NCBI GenBank assembly: GCA_947311845.1
Contig: CAMZMU010000069.1
Coordinates: 7,991,875-8,055,874, forward strand
Source of the DNA: Poa pratensis
Lineage: Eukaryota; Streptophyta; Magnoliopsida; Poales; Poaceae
Direction of reading: 5' to 3'
DNA: 64,000 bases
The notes under the pieces were generated by a model, which was not told the origin of the DNA, made no database searches, and saw only the letters and a program-made list of their open reading frames with translations. A program made the position numbers and the translations under genes. This document shows positions 55,557 to 64,000 of this stretch, one piece after another. Position 1 is the first letter of the stretch. The number at the start of each line of letters is the position of its first letter.

Positions 55557-56054
55557 GGCACTATATATATATATATAAAACAATTATACAACTTATACAA
55601 AAAAACAAATAATAATTATGGAACAAAATCATACAACATAGATTTTTTTTAAATAAAAAAGAAAGCTCACCTAGGTGGTGTCGGTGACGAGACGGTCTAT
55701 CGACGACGGTGAGGAGGTGAATGTTGTGACACTGAAATACAAAAACATAATTTAGTTTAAGATCAAATTGACAATACAAAATTGAGCTAAATAAGCAAAA
55801 TGAGCTAACTTAGGCATTTCATCATACACCTACCTAGCACTACAAATATGAATTGAGCTAAATGAGCTAGACAACCAACGAAACGGGCGCCGAAAGAGAG
55901 AGTTTGCAGTTGCTAACCCTTGGATAGATGCACCACCGTCAATCTTAACAAATGGTGCAAAAAATCGTGGATGAAATCGAGCTCGGTGGAGAGAAAATGG
56001 AGATTCAACTCGAGCTCGAAATGGCCAAGGCTGGCTCGGGGTGGAAGATGAAGG

Positions 56055-56375
56055 CGACTGACCTTTGATCGCGGTTGGTGGCTCCAACCGCGACTAAAGG
56101 TCCTCGCTAGGACAGGCGGCCTTTTTGTGCGGGACCTTTAGTCGCGGTTGGAGCCACCAACCGCGACTAAAGGTCCTCGCGCGTGCCCCGCGCGGCTCCG
56201 GCCGCAGGTGGAGGACCTTTAGTCGCGGTTGGTGGCTCCAACCGCGACCAAAGCTCCAGCACAAACCGCCACCTGTCCTAGCCGTTGGATCTGTCGGAGC
56301 CGCGAGACCTCTAGTCGCGGTTCGGAAACGAGCCGCAACTAAAGGTCCGCCTCTAAGGACACTTTTTTACTAGTG
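56055..56375. repeat. right sub-terminal repeat array and terminus
   Basis: At least four copies of TTTAGTCGCGGTTGG or its inverse, some paired as near-perfect hairpins (for example CTTTAGTCGCGGTTGGAGCC with its inverse at 56127-56173). The array ends in ACTTTTTTACTAGTG at 56375. It mirrors the left array. Confidence 0.85.
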
Positions 56376-56378
56376 ATA

Positions 56379-57398
56379 ATCCAGATTTGTTAGGCCAGAG
56401 GATTTAAGTCTCGCCCCTCTTAATTAGGGAGAGAAAAACCACGATTCTAGTGTTAATTGTATATCTTTTAGAACTCGTTTTGTAGCCATAAATTCGGAGC
56501 AGAATTCAGTTTCGATTCCATACCTAGCGTGTTTAGCTTTCACGAAACTGGAAAAGTCATTTCAATTGGAATTCTAGCAAATGATTTTGTTATGTTAGGA
56601 TATAGAGTTAGGATTTAGGATATAAAAGACTACTAATTATGCGACAAAACCACTCATTCCTTGTATTGGTAAGGAGTTTGTGTTTAGGCTGGTTTAATGT
56701 TGTTACAAAAGATATGCAAAAAGATATAAACCTAGGTGGAACAAAAAGGATGTGAAAGTACCAATACGCTAAAATCGTTTGTCACCCATCATTTCATTTC
56801 ATTTCATTTGGCAAGTAAAATGAAAGGGTTAGGGATAGAAATAGGCATAACAAACAATTGACATTTGCTGAAATTCCAAATGAAATGACATGTCCAACTC
56901 CATGACAGTCAAACAGATTGAGTATGGAATCGAAAATGAATTCCATGATTCTGAGTCAAAATAATGGCTACCAAACGATAGCGTTTGGGTGTTGGACAAG
57001 CCCTGCACATGACATGACCTCCCAAGAACTCTAGATCGTAAGCACACACGTAGAGTTCACCATCGACACACACGCGTGAAGCGTCTCAATCACACGCAAA
57101 ATCACACCTCGTCCAATATATCGCATTTTATTGTTTTATTTCAGTTTTATGGTACTAAGTGTACTCCTCGTTTCCCTGACATAATCCAACTAGCCATCGA
57201 AATTGTCACATCAATCGCTAAATTCTCTCAATGATATTACTATCGTCGATCGAAGGCATCTACTTGTAAATGGTGGCATAAATGCGGCGAAATTTTCCTT
57301 TCCCAGATCATATATATATATTTACTCTGTTTCCAGTTAAACTAGTTATACGATATCCTTTGCATGCACATCGAAATAACGGCCAGAGGTAACTATGC
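56379..57398. other. flank between CACTA element and LTR, first copy
   Basis: About 1 kb of AT-rich sequence with no gene recognised. It contains an inverted repeat (TCATTTCATTTGG near 56800 and CCAAATGAAATGA near 56875). It is repeated at 59412-60428. Confidence 0.5.
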
Positions 57399-57913
57399 CC
57401 CTGTGATGGCGTGATCACACATTCGCTGGGAGACCCCGAGAGGAAGGTATGATGTAGCGTAGCGGCAATTTTTTCTTGATACAAAACCAAGGTTGTCGAA
57501 CCAGTAGGAATTGGAGAAGGCTTCGGAAAGGTGTCTCCCTCCCCTGGCGCTAGGAGGTAAACGTGGACCTGCTCTTCTTCAACTTCGTCTTCCCCCATTG
57601 TAGTATCAGCGTGTTCATTGAACAGAGGATAGTTGTCATTATCCTCCTCTTCTTCATTCTCTTCCATTATAACCCCTCTTTCTCCATACTTGGTCCAACA
57701 ATAATAACCAAGCATGAAACCATTTCGCAACAGGTGTTCGTGAAGCCTGTCTGTGGAAGAGTATGTATACTTATTCATACAGAGACTGCATGGACAACAC
57801 ATAAAACCATCCTTTCGCTTGCTTGTCTCAGCCACATGGAGAAAATTATGCATGCCAGTAATGAATTCGGCACAAACTCGGTCACCGTACATCCATTGAC
57901 GTCTCATCTGCAT
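57308..57913 (-). pseudogene. chimeric ORF: transposase N-terminus fused to LTR sequence
   Basis: The first ~112 residues equal the N-terminus of the CACTA transposase (one visible change, TKHGE to TKYGE). At the duplication junction the frame runs on into antisense-of-flank LTR sequence (QVHVYLLAPGEGDTF...) for about 88 more residues and stops at 57308. The N-terminal zinc region is complete; the catalytic domain is absent. If transcribed from the duplicated promoter region it could give a truncated DNA-binding protein, but no expression evidence exists. Confidence 0.75.
57404..57572 (-). repeat. 169-bp fragment of the solo LTR, made by the tandem duplication
   Basis: Identical in layout to 60434-60602, including the preceding CCCTG. 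It stops abruptly at ACGTGGACCTGC and joins transposase sequence after three bases. Confidence 0.9.
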
Positions 57914-59408
57914 TATATAAGTATATCAAAAAAATTATGCATGCCAGTAATTAATAGATAAGTGACCATAATAATTCAAGCAAAGTAGAGTGGCGACAAA
58001 TGTAATACATTGTAGCATTAAATATCCATTAATTTAAACTAACATTGAACTATTTAAAGAATTTAAGTCCAACAACAAATGCAATCAGAATCGCAACTAA
58101 GGTAACTATTGAACCAACAGCATAATGATACCAAGCCTCTTGACTAATGACATATCTTCTAATTTTTTTAAGCTTCAAGCGCATCGCATCCAACTTGATC
58201 TCGTAAGCATTAACGACGTCGGCAAGCTTCGAGCGCATCCCATCCAACTTGATCTCGTAAGCATCGACGACGTCGGCAAGCTTGAACTGGTATTCATCGA
58301 TGATGTTGACAAGCTTAACCTCCAATTCCTTCTTCTCTTCTTTGCGGAGATCTTCACTTATTTTTAATTTAGCTTTCAAATCATCGTTTTCTTTCACAAA
58401 ATATTCAACAATAGGGTCCACTGGAATTTCTGGTTCAACTACCTCCTAGACAAATATATATTTATGTCAAAGTTGGTCCGCATGATTGTCATAAACGCGA
58501 AACGAAACAAATATATAGTTATTAAAAGTCATAGCACATCCGAATAATAGAGCGGACGAAAGCCGGTGGGGGTATTTGTGAAAACCATGGCACTATACAA
58601 CTTATACAAAAAACAATTATACAACTTATACAAAAAAACAAATAATAATTATGGAACAAAATCATACAACATAGATTTTTTTTAAATAAAAAAGAAAGCT
58701 CACCTAGGTGGTGTCGGTGACGAGACGGTCTATCGACGACGGTGAGGAGGTGAATGTTGTGACACTGAAATACAAAAACATAATTTAGTTTAAGATCAAA
58801 TTGACAATACAAAATTAAGCTAAATAAGCAAAATGAGCTAACTTAGGCATTTCATCATACACCTACATAGCACTACAAATATGAATTGAGCTAAATGAGC
58901 TAGACAACCAACGAAACGGGCGCCGAAAGAGAGCGTTTGCAGTTGCTAACCCTTGGATAGATGCACCACCGTCAATCTTAACAAATGGTGCAAAAAATCG
59001 TGGATGAAATCGAGCTCGGTGGAGAGAAAATGGAGATTCAACTCGAGCTCGAAATGGCCAAGGCTGGCTCGGGTTGGAAGATGAAGGCGACTGACCTTTG
59101 ATCACGGTTGGTGGCTCCAACCGCGACTAAAGGTCCTCGCTAGGACAGGCGGCCTTTTTGTGCGGGACCTTTAGTCGCGGTTGGAGCCACCAACCGCGAC
59201 TAAAGGTCCTCGCGCGTGCCCCGCGCGGCTCCGGCCGCAGGTGGAGGACCTTTAGTCACGGTTGGTGGCTCCAACCGCGACCAAAGCTCCAGCACAAACC
59301 GCCACCTGTCCTAGCCGTTGGATCTGTCGGAGCCGCGAGACCTCTAGTCGCGGTTCGGAAACGAGCCGCAACTAAAGGTCCGCCTCTAAGGACACTTTTT
59401 TACTAGTG
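57576..59408 (-). mobile_element. duplicated right end of the CACTA element
   Basis: A second copy of the transposase 5' end, coiled-coil gene, right repeat array and terminus (ACTAGTG at 59408, then ATA). It has no left terminus, so it cannot move alone. It does supply a second right end to the same element. Confidence 0.9.
58050..58588 (-). pseudogene. second copy of the tail-anchored coiled-coil gene, splice donor lost
   Basis: The second exon frame is intact (one visible change, DEHQFK to DEYQFK). The first exon is present with its ATG at 58588, but the donor after SDV reads CTATGA where copy 1 has GTATGA. The GT of the 5' splice site is gone, so normal splicing should fail. Without splicing, the first exon frame does not join the coiled coil correctly. 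Confidence 0.7.
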
Positions 59409-59411
59409 ATA

Positions 59412-60428
59412 ATCCAGATTTGTTAGGCCAGAGGATTTAAGTCTCGCCCCCTCTTAATTAGGGAGAGAAAAACCACGATTCTAGTGTTAATTGTATATCT
59501 TTTAGAACTCGTTTTGTAGCCATAAATTCGGAGCAGAATTCAGTTTCGATTCCATACCTAGCGTGTTTAGCTTTCACGAAACTGGAAAAGTCATTTCAAT
59601 TGGAATTCTAGCAAATGATTTTGTTATGTTAGGATATAGAGTTAGGATTTAGGATATAAAAGACTACTAATTATGCGACAAAACCACTCATTCCTTGTAT
59701 TGGTAAGGAGTTTGTGTTTAGGCTGGTTAATGTTGTTACAAAAGATATGCAAAAAGATATAACCTAGGTGGAACAAAAAGGATGTGAAAGTACCAATACG
59801 CTAAAATCGTTTGTCACCCATCATTTCATTTCATTTCATTTGGCAAGTAAAATGAAAGGGTTAGGGATAGAAATAGGCATAACAAACAATTGACATTTGC
59901 TGAAATTCCAAATGAAATGACATGTCCAACTCCATGACAGTCAAACAGATTGAGTATGGAATCGAAAATGAATTCCATGATTCTGAGTCAAAATAATGGC
60001 TACCAAACGATAGCGTTTGGGTGTTGGACAAGCCCTGCACATGACATGACCTCCCAAGAACTCTAGATCGTAAGCACACACGTAGAGTTCACCATCGACA
60101 CACACGCGTGAAGCGTCTCAATCACACACAAAATCACACCTCGTCCAATATATCGCATTTTATTGTTTTATTTCAGTTTTATGGTACTAAGTGTACTCCT
60201 CGTTTCCCTGACATAATCCAACTAGCCATCGAAATTGTCACATCAATCGCTAAATTCTCTCAATGATATTACTATCGTCGATCGAAGGCATCTACTTGTA
60301 AATGGTGGCATAAATGCGGCGAAATTTTCCTTTCCCAGATCATATATATATTTACTCTGTTTCCAGTTAAACTAGTTATACGATATCCTTTGCATGCACA
60401 TCGAAATAACGGCCAGAGGTAACTATGC
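59412..60428. other. flank between CACTA end and LTR, second copy
   Basis: Second copy of 56379-57398, with a few single-base indels. No gene recognised. Confidence 0.5.
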
Positions 60429-60433
60429 CCCTG

Positions 60434-61936
60434 TGATGGCGTGATCACACATTCGCTGGGAGACCCCGAGAGGAAGGTATGATGTAGCGTAGCGGCAATT
60501 TTTTCTTGATACAAAACCAAGGTTGTCGAACCAGTAGGAATTGGAGAAGGCTTCGGAAAGGTGTCTCCCTCCCCTGGCGCTAGGAGGTAAACGTGGACCT
60601 GCACACAATCACGAACAAACTACTTTGCCCCAACGAAACAGAGAGGTTGTCAATCTGTCCGGCTTGCTGAACACAAAGAATTAAATGTATGTGTGTAAAA
60701 TAATATGAGAGCAAAAAATGACCAGCGAGCAAATGACTAGGAAAAGCTATGGGAACGGTTGTAAACAATATAGGAAAATAGGACCGGGGTCCACAGTTCA
60801 CTAGTGGCGTCTCTCCAAAGGATAAACATGTTGGGTAAACAAATTACAGCGAGGCAATTGACAAACATGGGCGCAACACAATACTATCATGACACAAAGT
60901 TCACCGTTTTATCTAATATAGGCATTACGACAAAATACATAGACCGTTATCCAACTGCATCTATGACTAATAATTCACCCCGGGATCGCTATCCAGCCTG
61001 TCACCCGAAAGTATTAAGTTGCAAGCAACATATAATTGCAATAAGCATGGTACGTAATGTAAGGAATGGTTACAACATATAGCAATAAACACCGCTGTTT
61101 TATCCCTAGTAGCAACAACTCATCTCAGGTCTTAATCGTTTATGTCAACTCAATCTCAGACAAGAGAGGCATGAACCCACTATCTATCATAAATACCCTC
61201 TCTAAGATACTAGCAATTACTTTGGCCAAAGCATCCACAAGCATTGGAGAGCATGCAAAATCATAAAAAATATATGATAAATAAACTGAACAATAATGTC
61301 ATGACTCCATAATTCATCGGATCCCCGCAAACACAACATGTAGCATTACAAATAGATGATCTTAATCATGTTAGGCAGCTCACAAGATCTAAACAATGGA
61401 GTACAAGAGAGAGAGACAACCATCTAGCTTCTGCCATGAACCCGTAGTCCCGTGGTGGACTACTCACGCATCACTCCGGAGGCAGACATGGTCGTGTAGA
61501 TGCCTCCGGTGACGATATCCCCTCCGACAGGGTGCCGGGAAGAGTTTCAGAACCCTCCCGATCTCTATAGGTGAAAGGGCAACTCGGTAGGGCACCTGAG
61601 GTGCCTAGGTGGGCACCAGCCACAGTCAAGGGGTTGACCGCGCCTGGGGGTCGTCTGGGGCCTGTGGGGCCCCCTGCAGGTATCCTTCTGGAGCAGTCTT
61701 TGTTTCCATGTAAAAATAATTCCCGTAATTTTTCAGACGATTCGGAGAAACTTCCCCGACTAGTTTTTGTGAAACAAAAAGACATCAGAAAACATGAATT
61801 GGCACTGGGCATCTTGTCAATAGGTTAGTTCCATAAAATATGCCAAAATGATATAAACATATTATAAAAACATGTGGGAATGATATATAATAAGCATAGA
61901 ACAATTAAAAATTATAGATACGTTTGAGACGTATCA
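60434..61936 (-). mobile_element. 1.50-kb solo LTR, TSD CCCTG
   Basis: On the minus strand it starts TGATACGTCTCAAACGTATC, a beginning characteristic of abundant Ty3/gypsy LTRs in pooid grasses, and ends GCCATCA. CCCTG flanks both sides (60429-60433, 61937-61941). No gag, pol or second LTR is attached, so it is a solo LTR left by LTR-LTR recombination. A TATA-like CTATAGAGA lies near 61565 (minus sense). Weak frames inside (for example 60272-60604) are not genes. Confidence 0.92.
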
Positions 61937-61941
61937 CCCTG

Positions 61942-64000
61942 CTGTGAACGCCCGACAAACACAAACAAAAAATAATTTTGCTGAGAAATGACATTGACGA
62001 CTATCCACTTACAAAATAGTTGATCAGTAACGTCCAATATAAACAATTTCATTTTGAATGTGGTAGGGTGTAAACATTATGACTCATATGGGTACAAAGA
62101 GATAAAAAAATCATGATTATTTTTTCCCATTAGTCGACCATCCAAAATTCACTCAGAACTTCAATGTCACGATTAGGCTTTTTTATTTCTGTATTTAAGC
62201 AGATTTTTTTGGAAAAATAGGAAGTGTATTTAATTGCCCATCGTCGGCACAAATCACTTGTATTTGAACGTTCAGAAAGAATACAAAGAAAACAAATCCG
62301 ATGTCATGTGTCTCGCGATGGTAACTCCACCATGCTACCACTGATTCCTATGGTTAAAGAGAAAATACGCAGCTGTAATTTGTTATATGTTTAAAAAGAA
62401 AGCAAACCAGATACCATGTAATTTAGTTATAGATGTGTCTGGTTGGTGGTTTATATATGTTTGACGTGACGCCTTCATGTATAAGGTCATGAACGTTTTT
62501 TACCATATTTTTTTATTTTCAATTCTGTCAATTGTCCAGCTGTAATTTGTTGACACAACAGTATTATAAGGGGATCAATGAACGCAAAGACCATGAAGTG
62601 ATATGGCATGGCTAAAGTCAACGTTACTCATGGCATATGGTTATCATCAAGACAAATGCATCACTACAATGGTAAGCAAATGGAGAAAATATGTTTAGCA
62701 TGCATCATTGAGTAATCTTTCACGATCATCAGTGATTTATGTCATGTATAAGGGGAAAGCTGGTATAAGAATGAAAACCATAGTGTGTAGAACTAATCCT
62801 TGTACCAACGATTGTCCTAAGTCATGTACCAATGAATATCGTAAATCTCTCATATACTAGAACATTAGCATTCATGTACCACAAACAACATCAAGACCAT
62901 CACTGTCAAAGAAGGAAAGCTTTACAGAACCTACAATGCTACCAACAGATCTAGCACACTAGCAATTTATGAAACTCGTACATCGGCCATACTAGCCAAT
63001 TAGCAATTGTCTACCACAACAACATCAATAACATCACTGCGAACACACAAACCTTGCAAAATGTGTCCTACCACATGCTCACACAAAATCAACATGCAAA
63101 GCTTGCAAAACGAACCATACAACATGTAGATCTACCATATGCCCACATATCTAAGCAATAAGAGATAGAGTTCGACATAACTCACAACCACCCAAGGAGG
63201 GGAACAAACCACATTAGCTAGGAAAAGACGAGCAAGAGGTTTGCCGCCATTGCCGGTAGTCGATTGGAGAAGATGGCGCCGGTTACCTGCTTGTCGTTGA
63301 GGAGGAACAAACTTCACTGCTGGTACAGAGAGTTCTGGATGCAAGCCATGTTCTTCTTGGAAGACCTTATATGATGTGGATACCATAAACAAAGGGAGGG
63401 CGAATTGTTACTCTTTCATTTGGAACAAGCTAAAGATAATTAGACTTCCGGCTTCTAGCATTGCTTCTGAAGTAGGGGAGAACAGTATGTTGGCTATTGC
63501 TCAAAATTCAAATGAATTTGTTGAGGACATGAAGCGTCCTAACCAAGGATGTACAGCTCCAGCCTTGGCCCTTTCCTGTCACTGACTTAAGATGGAGTCA
63601 CGCCTGTGAAACGTCACTCAGCAGCTGCTTCAATTATTAGTGCGTTGGTTGGAGGTATGCATGAGGTCTTGATTCCATTCTTTGGCGAAAGGGCGGTTCG
63701 ATGGAGGGGGTGGGGGGAGGGTAGTGGTGGTGGTTAGCCGGAGGGGATGAAATAGGATGACCGAATCGGCAGGCATTGAAAAATCTCTCCTGTCTCTTTT
63801 CTCCCCTGCACGGGCGAGCTCACACCATCTCCTCTCCTCACGAAGCCAGCTCTGTGTTTCCTCTCCTCGCACGTGACGAGGGTGACTCTGAGTAAATGGC
63901 CCATTCGGGCGTCCCTTTAGTGCCAGTCTCCAGAGGACTGGTTTTATCCATATCTGTGGATTTCGTCAGACTTCAGTCTTCCAAATGATCAGGGGGCTAT
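61942..64000. other. unassigned right end of the window
   Basis: Mostly AT-rich with no family resemblance. A short + strand frame (63376-63585, including NCYSFIWNKLKIIRLPASSI) and a minus frame (63392-63132) are unsupported. The last ~300 bases are more GC-rich and promoter-like but no gene start is visible before the edge. Confidence 0.35.

Larger units (their letters stand above)
46696..56375 (-). mobile_element. 9.68-kb potentially autonomous CACTA element, TSD ATA
   Basis: The left end CACTACTAGAAAAATG and the right end, inverted (CACTAGTAAAAAAGTG), are CACTA termini. ATA flanks both (46693-46695, 56376-56378). Both sub-terminal regions carry inverted copies of CTTTAGTCGCGGTTGG. All genes read leftwards: a small coiled-coil membrane-anchored protein, an intact transposase, a broken acidic ORF and a Ulp1-like protease gene. 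The transposase has no stop or frameshift, so the element may be, or recently was, autonomous. Its right 1.8 kb is repeated downstream by a tandem duplication. Confidence 0.93.
54544..60602. repeat. ~3.03-kb tandem duplication (two copies)
   Basis: Copy 1 is 54544-57572 and copy 2 is 57576-60602, joined by TCT. Alignment offset is 3032 bp at the left and 3030 at the right. I counted roughly 20 differences, so identity is about 99%. The unit begins inside the transposase gene (codon ~113) and ends 169 bp into a solo LTR. It therefore includes the transposase 5' end, the coiled-coil gene, the right CACTA terminus with its ATA, the flank and the left LTR TSD. This is a genomic rearrangement and not a transposition product. 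Confidence 0.93.

Noticed and set aside
60272..60604. 110-codon minus-strand frame as a gene
   Set aside because: It lies across the solo LTR end and its flank; its only partner is the duplicated LTR fragment at 57.4 kb.
63132..63872. Short frames at the right window edge
   Set aside because: No recognisable domain, no splice or promoter context, and overlapping opposite-strand alternatives.

Overview
The window is nuclear DNA of a grass, most likely a pooid such as a Triticeae or oat-type genome, and almost all of it is nested transposable elements. Support for this: Tat-lineage and Athila-like Ty3/gypsy elements with grass-type gag and protease motifs, a Tat antisense gene, a tRNA-Asp-type primer site, an LTR whose end reads TGATACGTCTC on its own strand, CACTA elements with CACTACTAG and CACTACAAG ends, Stowaway-like MITEs, RT/zf-RVT LINEs, and plant-type introns. 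I see no intact single-copy host gene, rRNA gene or CRISPR array. The best-preserved coding units belong to a CACTA transposon at 46.7-56.4 kb.

Layout. 1-10875: the 3' part of a Tat-lineage Ty3/gypsy element on the + strand (decayed gag-pol, a spliced antisense gene, 3' LTR). 10876-10922: a 47-bp island of an older minus-strand Athila-like element. 10923-15768: a 4.85-kb solo LTR with a 5-bp duplication (AACTG). 15774 to about 19610: the rest of the Athila-like element (protease, gag, primer-site region, LTR). About 19650-21332: a 5'-truncated LINE. 22850-26295: a broken FAR1/MULE-type transposase gene with a spliced leader. 27495-34486: a CACTA-family element (TSD TAG) carrying tandem repeats, a tRNA-like block and apparently captured, spliced gene fragments; it splits a minus-strand gene whose exons lie on both sides. 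35205-36220: a Harbinger-type relic without its catalytic core. 36724-37893: gene-fragment-like and GC-rich sequence. 39542-45935: two MITEs, a Helitron-like terminus with a dead Ulp1-like reading frame, and two more LINE relics. 46696-56375: a 9.68-kb CACTA element (TSD ATA) with an intact 1103-residue transposase, a spliced Ulp1-like protease gene, a small tail-anchored coiled-coil protein and elaborate inverted repeats. 54544-60602: a recent ~3.03-kb tandem duplication that copied the 5' third of that element plus its flank and the first 169 bp of a neighbouring solo LTR (60434-61936, TSD CCCTG). 61942-64000: unassigned.

How the pieces relate. The order of some events can be read directly. 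The Athila-like element came first; the Tat element and the solo-LTR parent then landed 47 bp apart in its protease gene. The CACTA element and the 1.5-kb LTR both predate the tandem duplication, because the duplication contains parts of each. Within the 46.7-56.4 kb CACTA element all genes read leftwards from the right-hand terminus. Coordinates, motifs, TSDs and splice sites were read by eye; family names rest on recognised motifs and not on database searches.
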